Below, piece by piece: positions 33,087-41,840 of a stretch of DNA of 64,000 nucleotides (position 1 is its first letter; every line of letters starts with the position of its first letter). The stretch comes from an uncultured Streptomyces sp. Its GTDB lineage: Bacteria; Actinomycetota; Actinomycetes; Streptomycetales; Streptomycetaceae. Location of the stretch: contig NZ_CANLBS010000002.1 in the NCBI RefSeq assembly GCF_947488945.1, forward strand, positions 124,001 to 188,000, given 5' to 3'. The notes beneath the pieces were generated by a model that had not been told where the DNA came from, searched no databases, and worked only from the letters and a program-made list of their open reading frames with translations. The position numbers and the translations under genes were made by a program.

Positions 33087-33959
33087 CTACGCCAGCCCCC
33101 GGCGCGCCACCGCCGGCGGCCGGTGGCCCGCGATCGACGCCACCATGTCCAGCACCTGCCGCGTCTCCGCGACCTCGTGCACCCGGTACACGCGCGCGCC
33201 CAGCCACGCCGAGACCGCCGTGGTCGCCAGCGTGCCGATGAGCCGCTCCTTCACCGGCCGGTCGAGCGTCTCCCCGACGAAGTCCTTGTTGGAGAGCGAC
33301 ACCAGCACCGGCCACCCGGTCGCCTCCATCTCGCCGAGCCTGCGGGTCGCCTCCAGCGAGTGCCGGGTGTTCTTACCGAAGTCGTGCCCCGGATCGATCA
33401 TGATCCCGTCCGGCCGGACCCCGAGCGCCACCGCCCGCTCCGCCAGCCCCACCGTCACCCGCAGCACGTCCGCCATCACGTCGTCGTAGGCGACCCGGTG
33501 CGGCCGGGTACGCGGCTCCGCGCCGCCCGCGTGGGTGCAGACCAGGCCGGCCCCGTACCGCGCCGCGACCTCCGCCAGCTTCGGGTCGACCCCGCCCCAC
33601 GCGTCGTTCAGCACGTCGGCGCCCGCCTCGCAGACCGCCTCGCCCACGTCGTGCCGCCAGGTGTCCACGCTGATCACCACGTCCGGATGGCGGCGGCGCA
33701 CCTCGGCGACGAAGCCCACCGTGCGGCGCGCCTCCTCCTCCGCGGTGACCTCCTCGCCCGGACCCGCCTTCACCCCGCCGACGTCGATGATCGCGGCGCC
33801 CTCGACGACCGCCCGCTCCACCCGCGAGAGCGCCGGCTCGTCCAGGAACGTCGCGCCCCGGTCGTAGAACGAGTCGGGGGTACGGTTCACGATCGCCATG
33901 ATCACCGGCTCGTGCGGCCCGAACTCCCGCCGCCCCAGCCTCAGTGCTCCGCCGTCCAT
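33087..33959 (-). CDS. folP: Dihydropteroate synthase (FolP2-like)
   Basis: This 290-residue TIM-barrel protein starts at ATG 33957-33959. Motifs follow dihydropteroate synthases: IMAIVNRTPDSFYDRG (pterin/PABA loop), IIDVGG, VISVDTW, DVLNDAWGG, IMIDPGHDFGKN, SLSNKDFVG and YRVHEVAETRQ. It resembles the actinobacterial second homologue (FolP2, Rv1207), in which loop residues differ from classical FolP (for example NRTPDSFYD for NVTPDSFSD). Whether it makes dihydropteroate is therefore uncertain; FolP2 of mycobacteria is reported to lack that activity. It is convergent with the LOG gene. Confidence 0.87.
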   Translation of the reverse strand: MDGGALRLGRREFGPHEPVIMAIVNRTPDSFYDRGATFLDEPALSRVERAVVEGAAIIDVGGVKAGPGEEVTAEEEARRTVGFVAEVRRRHPDVVISVDTWRHDVGEAVCEAGADVLNDAWGGVDPKLAEVAARYGAGLVCTHAGGAEPRTRPHRVAYDDVMADVLRVTVGLAERAVALGVRPDGIMIDPGHDFGKNTRHSLEATRRLGEMEATGWPVLVSLSNKDFVGETLDRPVKERLIGTLATTAVSAWLGARVYRVHEVAETRQVLDMVASIAGHRPPAVARRGLA

Positions 33960-34145
33960 CGCGTCTCTCCTCCTCGGGTGGTGCCGGTGGCCGGTGGTGG
34001 GGCCGCCCGCGGGTGCGGCCGGGGGTGCGGCCCCGCGCGGGGAGCGGCCACAAGATCCCGACCGGAAGACCCTAACCGTCCGCGGGCCCCGACCGTCAGT
34101 CCCGCATGGCACGATCGGAGCCGGACAGATTTCCGCCCCGGGGAG

Positions 34146-34526
34146 ATGCGCGTGTTCTGGTTCTTGCTGCTCACGATGGTCGTGGTGATCGCCGCGGTCA
34201 CCCTCGCGGTGGTCGGCGGAGGGGAGCGCGCCGTGCTGACGGACGCACCCGCCGAACATCTCGTCGATCCGCTGCCCGCCCACCGCCCGGTGGGCCGTGC
34301 GGACATCGAGGCGCTGCGGCTCCCGCTGGCGGCCCGCGGCTACCGCATGTCCGAGGTCGACGAGGCGCTGGACCGCGTCGGTGCCGAGCTCGCCGAGCGG
34401 GACGCCCGGATCGCGGAGCTGGAGTCGGAGCTCGCGGGCGCCCGTGCCGCCGCGGCCGGCGGGCCGGACCTCTTCAAGCGTCCCGGCGATCCGGAGACCA
34501 GCGGCCACGACGAGGACGGACGATGA
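34146..34526 (+). CDS. DivIVA-domain membrane protein
   Basis: This 126-residue protein starts at ATG 34146 after GGGGAG. One N-terminal membrane helix (FWFLLLTMVVVIAAVTLAVVG, 4-24) is followed by a DivIVA-type segment (ADIEALRLPLAARGYRMSEVDEALDRVGAELAERDARIAELESELA, about 52-97) predicted to be a coiled coil. Such small proteins occur beside tag in actinobacteria (Rv1209 type) and are thought to take part in polar growth or cell-wall organisation. The stop overlaps the ATG of tag. Confidence 0.83.
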   Translation: MRVFWFLLLTMVVVIAAVTLAVVGGGERAVLTDAPAEHLVDPLPAHRPVGRADIEALRLPLAARGYRMSEVDEALDRVGAELAERDARIAELESELAGARAAAAGGPDLFKRPGDPETSGHDEDGR

Positions 34527-35158
34527 GCGGCGGGACCGTACCGGCGGCGGACGGCCGCCCGCGCTGCCCCTGGGGCGTGTCCACCGAGGACTACCTCGCC
34601 TACCACGACGACGAGTGGGGGCGGCCCGTCCACGGCGACGACGCGCTCTTCGAACGGCTCTGCCTGGAGGCGTTCCAGTCCGGGCTGTCCTGGCTCACGA
34701 TCCTCCGGCGCCGCGAGGGCTTCCGCGCCGCCTTCGCGAAGTTCCACATCCCTGCGGTGGCCGCGTTCACCGGCGCCGACCGCGAGCGCCTCCTCGCCGA
34801 CCCGGGGATCATCCGCAACCGTGCCAAGATCGACGCCACGCTCGCCAACGCCGAGGTGCTGGCCGGTTGGGCCCCCGGCGAGCTGGACGAACTGATCTGG
34901 TCGTACGCCCCCGATCCCGCCACCCGGCCGGTGCCCCGTCTGCTGACCGACGTCCAGGCCGTCACTCCGGAGTCCACCGCGCTCGCCAAGGAGCTGAAGA
35001 AGCGCTCCATCCGCTTCGTCGGACCCACCACGGCCCACGCCCTCATGCAGGCGTGCGGGCTGGTCGACGACCACCTCGCCGACTGCGTCGCCCGGGGAGA
35101 CAGAGGAGCCCGGGAAGACCAGGGAGCCCGGGAAGACCGGGGAGACCGGAAGGTCTGA
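34523..35158 (+). CDS. tag: DNA-3-methyladenine glycosylase I
   Basis: This 211-residue base-excision repair enzyme removes 3-methyladenine from alkylated DNA. It starts at ATG 34523, overlapping the previous stop. Family motifs are RCPWGVSTEDYLAYHDDEWGRP, FERLCLEAFQSGLSWLTIL and IRFVGPTTAHALMQACGLVDDHLADC. The Cys in RCPW, the first His in YHDDEWG, and the His and Cys of DDHLADC match the zinc-snap ligands. The C-terminus carries two near-identical 18-bp repeats (about 35106-35141, residues GARED), a slippage-prone tail unlikely to matter for function. Confidence 0.93.
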   Translation: MSGGTVPAADGRPRCPWGVSTEDYLAYHDDEWGRPVHGDDALFERLCLEAFQSGLSWLTILRRREGFRAAFAKFHIPAVAAFTGADRERLLADPGIIRNRAKIDATLANAEVLAGWAPGELDELIWSYAPDPATRPVPRLLTDVQAVTPESTALAKELKKRSIRFVGPTTAHALMQACGLVDDHLADCVARGDRGAREDQGAREDRGDRKV

Positions 35159-35160
35159 TG

Positions 35161-35197
35161 CCCGGTGGACCACCGCGTGCGGGGGCGGCCCACCGGG
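35161..35197. terminator. Hairpin between convergent tag and enoyl-CoA hydratase genes
   Basis: CCCGGTGG (35161-35168) pairs with CCACCGGG (35190-35197), starting two bases after the tag stop and ending just before the opposite stop. Confidence 0.55.
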
Positions 35198-35205
35198 TCA
35201 CCTGC

Positions 35206-36018
35206 TCACTTGCCGAGGTAGCGCGGCTTCTCCTTCGCCAGGAACGCCTTCACCGCGATGACGTGGTCCTCGGAGGCGCCCGCCCGCGTCTGGAGCTCGT
35301 CCTCCTTCTCCAGCGTCTCGGCCAGGGTGTGCCCGGCGCCGTACGCCATCGACGCCTTCAGCGCCGCGTAGGACACCGTGGGCCCCTCCGCCAGCGCACG
35401 GGCCACCGCCGCCGCCTCGGCGGCCAGGTCCGCCGCGGGCACCACCCGGTTGACCAGCCCCAGCTCGTACGCCTCCGAGGCCGGGACGGAGCGCGGGAAG
35501 AACAGCAGGTCGGCGGCGCGGCTCGGGCCGATCAGCCGCGGCAGGGTCCACGACATGCCGGAGTCCGCGGTCAGCGCCACGCCCGCGAACGAGGTGTTGA
35601 ACGAGGCGGTGTCGGCGGCGATCCGGTAGTCGGCGGCGAGCGCGAAACCGAAGCCCGCGCCCGCGGCCACGCCGTTGACGCCCGCGACGACCGGCTTCTC
35701 CATCTCGGTCAGTGCCCGCACGATCGGGTTGTAGTGCTCGGAGACCGTGGAGAGCGCGTTGCCCGAGCCCGTCTCGCGGGCGGTCAGCAGCGAGGTGACG
35801 TGTTCCTTGAGGTCCTGGCCGACGCAGAAGGCGCGCCCGGTCGCGGTGAGCAGAACGGCGCGCACGGCCGAGTCGTCCGCGGCGGCGCGCAGCGCGTCCC
35901 GCAGAGCCACCTTGGCCGCCCTGTTCATGGCGTTCATGGCGTCCGGGCGGTTGAGCGTGATCGTCGCCAGCCCCTCCTCCACGTCGTAGAGCACGGTGTC
36001 CGTCATGTCGTCCGCCAT
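35206..36018 (-). CDS. Enoyl-CoA hydratase/isomerase family protein
   Basis: This 270-residue crotonase-fold protein starts at ATG 36016-36018 after GGGATGAAGG; an internal ATG at 36006 is possible. The oxyanion-hole loops are FCVGQDLKEH and VNGVAAGAGFGFALAADYRIA. At the catalytic position it has ADSGMSWTLPRLIG, with Asp as in PaaG-type isomerases, not the Glu pair of true hydratases. A double-bond isomerase in aromatic or fatty acid breakdown is therefore as likely as a hydratase. A palindrome lies just upstream of its start. Confidence 0.88.
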   Translation of the reverse strand: MADDMTDTVLYDVEEGLATITLNRPDAMNAMNRAAKVALRDALRAAADDSAVRAVLLTATGRAFCVGQDLKEHVTSLLTARETGSGNALSTVSEHYNPIVRALTEMEKPVVAGVNGVAAGAGFGFALAADYRIAADTASFNTSFAGVALTADSGMSWTLPRLIGPSRAADLLFFPRSVPASEAYELGLVNRVVPAADLAAEAAAVARALAEGPTVSYAALKASMAYGAGHTLAETLEKEDELQTRAGASEDHVIAVKAFLAKEKPRYLGK

Positions 36019-36046
36019 CCTTCATCCCCTTGCTGTGCAGGCAACG

Positions 36047-36062
36047 TTGCCCCGTGGGGCAA
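36047..36062. promoter_or_regulatory. Palindrome upstream of the enoyl-CoA hydratase gene
   Basis: TTGCCCC-GT-GGGGCAA is a perfect 7-bp inverted repeat, 28 bases from the hydratase start. It suits an operator for a TetR-type or other dimeric repressor. Confidence 0.45.
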
Positions 36063-36210
36063 GCATGGCGGACGACCGGCGGCGCGGACATGTGACCTGC
36101 GTCTAACGATTGGCTCTCGGCTGGAGCCCGGAAGCGGCGCAGTATCGCAGCCGGATCGCCGAAATGAGTGGTTTTGACTGCGTGCGTTGCGCAAGCGATG
36201 CCGAGCGATG

Positions 36211-36241
36211 TTGGTCATCGGGGTGTCCGATGCGGGATAAT
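36211..36241 (+). promoter_or_regulatory. Possible vegetative promoter of the DUF3117 gene
   Basis: TTGGTC (36211-36216) and GATAAT (36236-36241) are separated by 19 bases, a little longer than ideal. They lie about 90 bases before the start codon. Confidence 0.3.
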
Positions 36242-36332
36242 GGCCTGGAAGCAATGTGTTCGATGCCGGTGAGGCAGCGCCTGTCATGGGGCCGCCGGTT
36301 GCGATGAGCTGGTTTCAGGAAGGGGAACGAGC

Positions 36333-36500
36333 ATGGCGGCCATGAAGCCGCGGACGGGCGACGGCCCGCTCGAGGTGACAAAGGAGGGGCGGGGCATCGT
36401 CATGCGCGTTCCGCTCGAAGGCGGCGGTCGGCTTGTCGTCGAGCTGACTCCGGACGAGGCCGAGGCCCTCGGTGACGCGCTGAAGAAGGTCGTCGGCTGA
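36333..36500 (+). CDS. DUF3117 small conserved protein
   Basis: This 55-residue protein starts at ATG 36333 after AGGAAGGGGAACGAGC. The sequence (MAAMKPRTGDGPLEVTKEGR, then GIVMRVPLEGGGRLVVELTP, ending DALKKVVG) is the highly conserved actinobacterial DUF3117 family, Rv1211 in M. tuberculosis from memory. It is soluble, probably a small beta-sheet with a C-terminal helix. Its function is unknown. The conserved position between tag and the O-methyltransferase/sigE block and the strong terminator behind it argue for a real monocistronic gene. Confidence 0.9.
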   Translation: MAAMKPRTGDGPLEVTKEGRGIVMRVPLEGGGRLVVELTPDEAEALGDALKKVVG

Positions 36501-36521
36501 GGCGGAACGCCCATCACCTTC

Positions 36522-36560
36522 ACCACTGCCCCGACGCGGAACACGCGCCGGGGCAGTGGT
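36522..36560 (+). terminator. Terminator after the DUF3117 gene
   Basis: A perfect 12-bp stem ACCACTGCCCCG (36522-36533 with 36549-36560) lies 21 bases after the stop. The convergent O-methyltransferase gene ends downstream. Confidence 0.78.
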
Positions 36561-36633
36561 GCGTCCGGGGCCGGTGGCCCACCGGGAGGGGTCCGGCGCC
36601 CGGCCGGCGTACCGGCCGGGAAGAACGCACGGG

Positions 36634-37299
36634 TCAGCCGCGCCGCACCGCGCAGAGCAGCCCGTCGCCCACCGGAAGCAGCGTCGACATCAGCTCCGGG
36701 CTCTCCCGGACCGTCCGCAGCAGCTCCCGCACCCGCTGGACCTCGGCCGGCTGCGCCGACGAGTCCACCGTGCGGCCGTCCGCGAAGACGCCCTCGAAAC
36801 AGACCACCCCGCCGGGACGCAGCAGGCGCAACGATTCAGCGAGGCACTCCAGGCTCTCCAGCCGGTCGCCGTCGCAGAAGACGAGGTCGTATCCGCCGTC
36901 GGCGAGCCGGGGCAGCACGTCGAGCGCGCGGCCGGGGATGAAGCGCGCCCGGTTGGTCGCGAAACCGGCGGCGCGGAACGCCTCCCGGGCGAACTGCTGG
37001 CGCTCGGGTTCGGGATCGACGGTGGTCAGCACGCCGTCCGGCCGCATTCCCTGGAGCAGATACATGCCGGACACGCCCGTGCCCGTACCGATTTCCGCCA
37101 CCGCTTTGGCGTCCGCGGCAGCCGCGAGCAGGCGCAGCGCGGCGCCCGTTCCCGGGGTCACCGGGCGAAGCCCTGCCTCCCGCGCCCGTTCCCGGGCCAG
37201 GTGCAGCGCGTCGTCCTCGGCGACAAAGGCGTCGGCGAACGCCCAGCTCGTCTGCCGGTTGGCGGTAATGACCCTCTCCTGTCCCCGTAGTTGGCGCAA
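36634..37299 (-). CDS. Class I SAM-dependent O-methyltransferase
   Basis: This 221-residue protein is read from TTG 37297-37299, giving the N-terminus RQLRGQERVITANRQTSWAF as in relatives; no ATG or GTG fits. SAM binding is shown by AVAEIGTGTGVSGMYLLQGM (about 74-93), then LTTVDPEPERQQFAREAF and YDLVFCDGD, typical of the catechol/caffeoyl-CoA O-methyltransferase family. The methyl acceptor is unknown. It is divergent from sigE, and the neighbourhood matches the Rv1220c-sigE arrangement from memory. Confidence 0.85.
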   Translation of the reverse strand: MRQLRGQERVITANRQTSWAFADAFVAEDDALHLARERAREAGLRPVTPGTGAALRLLAAAADAKAVAEIGTGTGVSGMYLLQGMRPDGVLTTVDPEPERQQFAREAFRAAGFATNRARFIPGRALDVLPRLADGGYDLVFCDGDRLESLECLAESLRLLRPGGVVCFEGVFADGRTVDSSAQPAEVQRVRELLRTVRESPELMSTLLPVGDGLLCAVRRG

Positions 37300-37322
37300 C
37301 GGTGACTGTATCCGCTGCGGCC

Positions 37323-37349
37323 GGGAACCCGCAGATGGGACCGGACGTT
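37323..37349 (+). promoter_or_regulatory. Candidate ECF-type promoter upstream of sigE
   Basis: GGGAAC (37323-37328), a 17-base spacer and CGTT (37346-37349) match the usual -35 GGAAC and -10 CGTT of group IV sigma factors. It could be the autoregulatory promoter of sigE. Confidence 0.5.
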
Positions 37350-37476
37350 GGGGAAGCACGGGGGAAAGCGCCCGGGAACGACCCGCCGATCGGGTCCGTG
37401 ATCCGGCGCGGCACACCCGGGCGAGGCCCGGTCCCCCAGGAAAAAGGCTTATCCGGAGCTAACGGGCGAGGTGGCT

Positions 37477-38238
37477 ATGGTAGGGGCTCCACTGGACACC
37501 ACCAGAGCCGACAGGGGAGGTGCGGCTGAGCCTGTGGATCGGGGAGGAGCGCTGCGGCGCTTTCTCAGGTCGGCGGGCGAGCCGAAATCCGTGACCAACA
37601 TCGCTGACCGTTCTTCCAACGATTCCGCAACGACCGCGACCTTCGCCTCCGATGCGGATTCCCCGGCGTGGACCCCGCCCTCATGGGAAGAGATCGTCAG
37701 CACGCACAGCGGTCGCGTGTACCGCCTTGCCTACCGACTGACGGGAAACCAGCACGACGCCGAGGACCTCACCCAGGAGGTCTTCGTCCGTGTCTTCCGT
37801 TCGCTGTCCACCTACACCCCGGGCACGTTCGAGGGCTGGCTGCACCGCATCACCACCAACCTCTTCCTGGACATGGTCCGCCGCAAGCAGCGGATCCGCT
37901 TCGACTCCCTGGGCGACGACGCCGCCGAGCGGCTCCCCAGCCGTGAGCCGTCCCCGCAGCAGGTCTTCAACGACACCCACTTCGACGCGGACGTCCAGCA
38001 GGCGCTCGACACCCTCGCGCCCGAATTCCGGGCCGCGGTCGTGCTCTGCGACATCGAGGGGCTGAGCTACGAGGAGATCGCGGCCACCCTCGGCGTCAAG
38101 CTCGGCACGGTCCGCAGCCGCATCCACCGCGGCCGCTCCCACCTGCGCAAGGCGCTCAAGCACCGGTCGCCCGAGGCCCGTGCCGAGCAGCGTTCCCTGG
38201 CGGGCGCGGTCCTGGCGGCGGAGGGAGGCACGGCGTGA
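37477..38238 (+). CDS. sigE: ECF RNA polymerase sigma factor (SigE-like)
   Basis: This 253-residue group IV sigma factor starts at ATG 37477, with GAGGTGG upstream. After a variable N-terminus (1-70), region 2 is [31 protein letters not shown] with the core-binding DAEDLTQE. Region 4 is [51 protein letters not shown], the -35 recognition helix. It is probably the counterpart of M. tuberculosis SigE (envelope stress), since an anti-sigma factor, htrA and tatB follow as in that genome. The stop overlaps the anti-sigma GTG, implying coupling. It is distinct from the S. coelicolor gene historically named sigE. Confidence 0.9.
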   Translation: MVGAPLDTTRADRGGAAEPVDRGGALRRFLRSAGEPKSVTNIADRSSNDSATTATFASDADSPAWTPPSWEEIVSTHSGRVYRLAYRLTGNQHDAEDLTQEVFVRVFRSLSTYTPGTFEGWLHRITTNLFLDMVRRKQRIRFDSLGDDAAERLPSREPSPQQVFNDTHFDADVQQALDTLAPEFRAAVVLCDIEGLSYEEIAATLGVKLGTVRSRIHRGRSHLRKALKHRSPEARAEQRSLAGAVLAAEGGTA

Positions 38239-39131
38239 GCGGCACAGGCCCCACCCCCGCCGAACAGCATCTGGGGGACCGGCTCGCGGCTCTGGTCGAC
38301 GGCGAGCTGAAACACGACGCCCGTGAGCGGGTGCTGGCGCACCTGGCCACCTGTCCCAAGTGCAAGGCCGAGGCCGACGCGCAGCGCCGCCTCAAGAACG
38401 TCTTCGCACAGACCGCGCCCCCTTCGCCTTCGGAGGGGTTTCTGGCGCGGCTCCAGGGCCTGCCCGGCCGGCCGGGCGGCGACGAGCACGGCCCGTTCGG
38501 CTCCGGCGGCTTCGCCGACGAGTACTTCACCACGCCCGGTGGCCGCGCCGGCTCCCCGCTGGGCGTCGGCTACCTCCCCACCGCCCACCCCGCCGCACCC
38601 GTGCGCGTCGCCGACCGCGGCTTCCGCATGCACGACGTGGTCCGCGAGGCGGAGCGCTCCCCGTGGCACGGCCGCAGGTTCGCGTTCGCCGCGGCCGGCG
38701 CCGTCTCGCTGGCGGCCATCGCGCTCGGCTCCACCATGCCGACCGGCACCTCCACCGAGGACCAGCTCCGTGCCGAGGGCACCGGCTCCGCCGTCGTACC
38801 GCTGAACGCGGACGACCGCGCCGCGCGCACCCTCTCGGGCGCCGGACGCGGCGGCGGGGCGCTGTCGGTGGACGGCGGCCCGCAGTCCCCCCTGCCCTCT
38901 CCCACGGCCTCCGTCATGACCGAGGTGCTCGCCGCGTCGCCCCCGCTGACGGGAGCGACGGCGTACGCCGGTGCCGGGCAGGCGTCGCCGCTCGCCGCGG
39001 CGGCCGTCTCGGTGGCCTCGCTCATATGCCCGCGCACCGACGGCCCGCTGCTCGCCGCGGTCGCCCCGCCGCGCGCGAGCGAACCGGCCACGTCCCTGCC
39101 GTCGACGCACCAGGCACTGCCCCGGCGCTGA
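38235..39131 (+). CDS. Zinc-finger anti-sigma factor (RseA-like), membrane-spanning
   Basis: This 298-residue protein starts at GTG 38235, overlapping the sigE stop. The N-terminal anti-sigma domain contains the zinc motif His-x3-Cys-x2-Cys in HLATCPKC (about 36-43), preceded by [20 protein letters not shown] single hydrophobic segment ([20 protein letters not shown], about 155-174) spans the membrane. The outer part is Ala/Pro/Ser-rich and disordered. It should hold the SigE-like factor inactive until envelope or redox stress releases it. Confidence 0.87.
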   Translation: MSGTGPTPAEQHLGDRLAALVDGELKHDARERVLAHLATCPKCKAEADAQRRLKNVFAQTAPPSPSEGFLARLQGLPGRPGGDEHGPFGSGGFADEYFTTPGGRAGSPLGVGYLPTAHPAAPVRVADRGFRMHDVVREAERSPWHGRRFAFAAAGAVSLAAIALGSTMPTGTSTEDQLRAEGTGSAVVPLNADDRAARTLSGAGRGGGALSVDGGPQSPLPSPTASVMTEVLAASPPLTGATAYAGAGQASPLAAAAVSVASLICPRTDGPLLAAVAPPRASEPATSLPSTHQALPRR

Positions 39132-39247
39132 CCGGCAGCCGGTCCCGATGCGCCGATCCCTGCGCATCCCGTCGTCAACCTGGTTGAATCCCGGCGGGGA
39201 GTGGTCTCCCCGCCACGACGAGACGCAGGCCGGCAACGGGGGAGAAC

Positions 39248-41026
39248 ATGGACGACGGGAAGCCCACCGGGCCGCGGGCGAAGTGGTGGAGCCGCCCCGC
39301 AGGAGGCCCGGACCGGTCCGGACGCGGCGACGCCATGGCCCCCGCGCCGCAGCCGGAAGCCGAAGCGCCGCAGCCCCGGGCCGAAGCGCCGCAGCCGCAG
39401 GCCGACGCTCAGGCCCTCGCGCCGCAGGCCCCGGCGGTCGACCCCGCGGCCCCGGAGCCGGTCCCGGCCGCCGCGCACGCTCCCAGGACGGAGATCCCCG
39501 CCGCGCAGGCACCGGCCGCCGCGGAGGCCCTCGCCGCCCAGCCCCCGGCCGCCGCGCAGACCCTCGCCGCACAGCCCCCGGCCGCCGCGCACGCCCCCGC
39601 GTCGGTCGCGCCGGGAACCGGGCCCGCCCCGCATCCCCGGCCCGTGCCGCTGCACGAGCCGGACGAGTACAGCACCCCGCCCTACGGCGGCCCCGGCCCG
39701 TGGGCGCCCGCACCGCCGGTGCAGCGCCCCGTGCCCACCCCGCCGCACGGCATCCCGCTTCCGGCCGCTTCCACGCCCCCGTACGTCCCGCGGCAGGCCG
39801 GGACCGAGCACCCCGCGCCGCAGCCCGCCCCCGCCGCCTGGCACCGGTACGACCCCTGGGGCACGCCCCGGCACCCGCTGACCGGCACCGGTACCGGCAC
39901 GGACCGGCCCCGCCGCTCCCGCCGGGGCTCCCGGACGGCCGGCGCCGTGCTGCTCGCCCTGGTGGCGGGATGCGTGGGCGGCGGCATCGGTTCGTACCTC
40001 GAACGCAACGGCGGTGTCGGCACCGCCGTGGAACTGCCGCAGGCACCCGCACAGGCGGGTGACCGCGCACCGGGCAGCGTGGCGGGCATCGCCGCCGCCA
40101 CCCTGCCCGGCGTGGTCACCCTGCACGTCAGCGGCGGCTCCGAGTCCGGCACCGGCACCGGCTTCGTCCTCGACGCCCGCGGCCACATCCTCACCAACCA
40201 CCACGTCGTCGCCCCCGCCGGTTCGTCCGGGGACATCACGGTGACCTTCAGCGGCGGCGAGACCGCGTCCGCCGAGGTCGTCGGCACCGACAGCGGCTAC
40301 GACCTCGCGGTGGTCAAGGTGGACCGGGTCTCCGGGCTCCGGCCGCTGCCCCTCGGCAACTCCGACGGCGTCCGGGTCGGCGACCCGGTGGTCGCGATAG
40401 GCGCGCCCTTCGACCTGTCCAACACGGTCACCTCCGGCATCATCAGCGCCACGGAGCGGCCGATCACGGCGGGCGGCGAGGACGGCGGGGCCGGCGACGT
40501 CAGCTACGTCGACGCGTTGCAGACCGACGCCCCGATCAACCCCGGCAACTCCGGCGGCCCGCTGGTGGACGCCGGCGGCCGGGTCATCGGCGTCAACAGC
40601 GCCATCCGTGCCGCCGACAGCGTCGGAGCCCTCGGCGGGCAGTCCGGCTCGATCGGCCTCGGCTTCGCGATCCCGATCAACCAGGGCAAGCGCGTCGCCG
40701 AGGAACTGATCAACACGGGCCACGCGACCCACCCGGTGATCGGCGTGACGCTCGACATGAAGTTCACCGGCGACGGCGCCAAGGTGCGGGACGGGGAGAC
40801 CGACGACGGCGGGGCGCCGGTGACCCGCGGCGGCCCGGGCGACGAGGCGGGGATCGAGCCCGGGGACGTCGTCACCGCGGTGGACGGCGCACGGGTGCAC
40901 AGCGGTGAGGAACTGATCGTGAAGATCCGCGCGCACCGTCCCGGCGACCGGCTCCGGCTGCGGGTGGACCGCGGCGGCCGGGAGCTGTCCCTGACCGTGA
41001 CGCTGGGCACCTCCACCGGCGGCTGA
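39248..41026 (+). CDS. htrA: HtrA/DegP-type S1C serine protease with PDZ domain
   Basis: This 592-residue protein starts at ATG 39248 after GGGGGAGAAC. Residues 1 to about 215 are a cytoplasmic Pro/Ala/Gln-rich extension with short repeats (for example AEAPQPRAEAPQPQA). One membrane helix (AGAVLLALVAGCVGGGIGSYL, about 231-251) is followed by the protease: His in ILTNHHVV, Asp in GYDLAVVKVD and Ser in NPGNSGGPLVD. The final 100 residues are a PDZ domain with DEAGIEPGDVVTAVDGARVHSGEEL. It degrades misfolded extracytoplasmic proteins and fits a sigE stress block. Confidence 0.93.
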   Translation: MDDGKPTGPRAKWWSRPAGGPDRSGRGDAMAPAPQPEAEAPQPRAEAPQPQADAQALAPQAPAVDPAAPEPVPAAAHAPRTEIPAAQAPAAAEALAAQPPAAAQTLAAQPPAAAHAPASVAPGTGPAPHPRPVPLHEPDEYSTPPYGGPGPWAPAPPVQRPVPTPPHGIPLPAASTPPYVPRQAGTEHPAPQPAPAAWHRYDPWGTPRHPLTGTGTGTDRPRRSRRGSRTAGAVLLALVAGCVGGGIGSYLERNGGVGTAVELPQAPAQAGDRAPGSVAGIAAATLPGVVTLHVSGGSESGTGTGFVLDARGHILTNHHVVAPAGSSGDITVTFSGGETASAEVVGTDSGYDLAVVKVDRVSGLRPLPLGNSDGVRVGDPVVAIGAPFDLSNTVTSGIISATERPITAGGEDGGAGDVSYVDALQTDAPINPGNSGGPLVDAGGRVIGVNSAIRAADSVGALGGQSGSIGLGFAIPINQGKRVAEELINTGHATHPVIGVTLDMKFTGDGAKVRDGETDDGGAPVTRGGPGDEAGIEPGDVVTAVDGARVHSGEELIVKIRAHRPGDRLRLRVDRGGRELSLTVTLGTSTGG

Positions 41027-41256
41027 CGGGCGGCCGGGCGGCGGCGGAACCCGCTCCCCGGCGGCGGGGGACCCGGCCGCCGGGCACCTCCGCCGGGCCG
41101 CCGGGGCCCGTGCGCGCCGGGACGTCACGCAACCCGGGGGCCACCTGGAGCTACCGTCCTGACAGCTTGGGAAGGTACCGTTTGCACAGTCCGGGCCCAG
41201 ACCCGGTCGCCGGTGACCGGGCGAGGGACACGGAGCACACACGAGGAGCGGGCAGA

Positions 41257-41709
41257 GTGTTCAATGACATAGGCGCACTTGAGCTCGTGACGCTCGGGAT
41301 CCTCGCGGTGCTCGTCTTCGGGCCCGACAAGCTCCCCAAGCTGATCCAGGACCTCGCCCGCACCGTACGCAAGATCCGTGAGTTCTCGGACAGCGCGAAG
41401 GAAGACATCCGCTCCGAACTCGGTCCGCAGTTCAAGGACTTCGAGTTCGAGGACCTCAACCCGAAGACGTTCGTCCGCAAGCAGCTCATGGAGAACGGCG
41501 GCGACGACCTCGGCATCAAGGAGATCCGGGAGAGCTTCGACCTCCGCAAGGAGATGACCCAGCTCACCGACGTCGTCAACGGCAAGGACAGCGTGTCGGC
41601 CGCCGACACCGCCGTGGCCGCACCCGCCGCCACCGCTCCCGACCTGCTGAAGAAGACCCCTCAGCCGGTGAAGGACGACCGCCCGCCGTTCGACGCGGAC
41701 GCCACCTGA
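41257..41709 (+). CDS. tatB: Sec-independent translocase protein TatB
   Basis: This 150-residue protein starts at GTG 41257, after ACGAGGAGCGGGC. The N-terminal membrane helix and hinge (FNDIGALELVTLGILAVLVFGPDKLPKLIQDLARTVRKIREF, 2-43) are the classic TatA/B pattern, with the Glu in the helix that marks TatB. An amphipathic helix and acidic tail follow. It binds twin-arginine substrates with TatC, and the phospholipase C in this window is such a substrate. The sigE-anti-sigma-htrA-tatB order matches M. tuberculosis Rv1221-Rv1224 from memory. Confidence 0.93.
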   Translation: MFNDIGALELVTLGILAVLVFGPDKLPKLIQDLARTVRKIREFSDSAKEDIRSELGPQFKDFEFEDLNPKTFVRKQLMENGGDDLGIKEIRESFDLRKEMTQLTDVVNGKDSVSAADTAVAAPAATAPDLLKKTPQPVKDDRPPFDADAT

Positions 41710-41748
41710 GGCCGGTCAATCCCGGCTCGTCCGGACGGTATGGCTATT

Positions 41749-41840
41749 CTCCATCTGTCCGGTTGCGAGAACGCCCATGCCCGCGGGGGGCGGGCCGCTC
41801 CGGATCCTGAGAGATCGAGGAGGCGGCCGGACAGATGGAG
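41749..41840 (+). promoter_or_regulatory. 14-bp inverted repeat enclosing the start codon of the next gene
   Basis: CTCCATCTGTCCGG (41749-41762) is perfectly complementary to 41827-41840, which contains the ATG at 41835-41837. The 64-base loop holds the ribosome binding site GAGGAGG at about 41816-41822. A TATTCT -10-like sequence overlaps the left arm. Confidence 0.5.

Larger units (their letters stand above)
36019..36332. other. 314-bp divergent intergenic region upstream of the hydratase and DUF3117 genes
   Basis: The region is lower in GC than its surroundings and holds promoters instead of genes. It contains a palindrome at 36047-36062 and a possible promoter at 36211-36241. A Cys-rich ORF crosses it but lacks codon bias and a ribosome binding site. 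Confidence 0.55.

Noticed and set aside
36110..36307. 65-codon ORF with six Cys (CVRCASDAERC...) before DUF3117
   Set aside because: It lacks the GC-rich third positions of real genes here, has no ribosome binding site, and covers the probable promoter of the DUF3117 gene.
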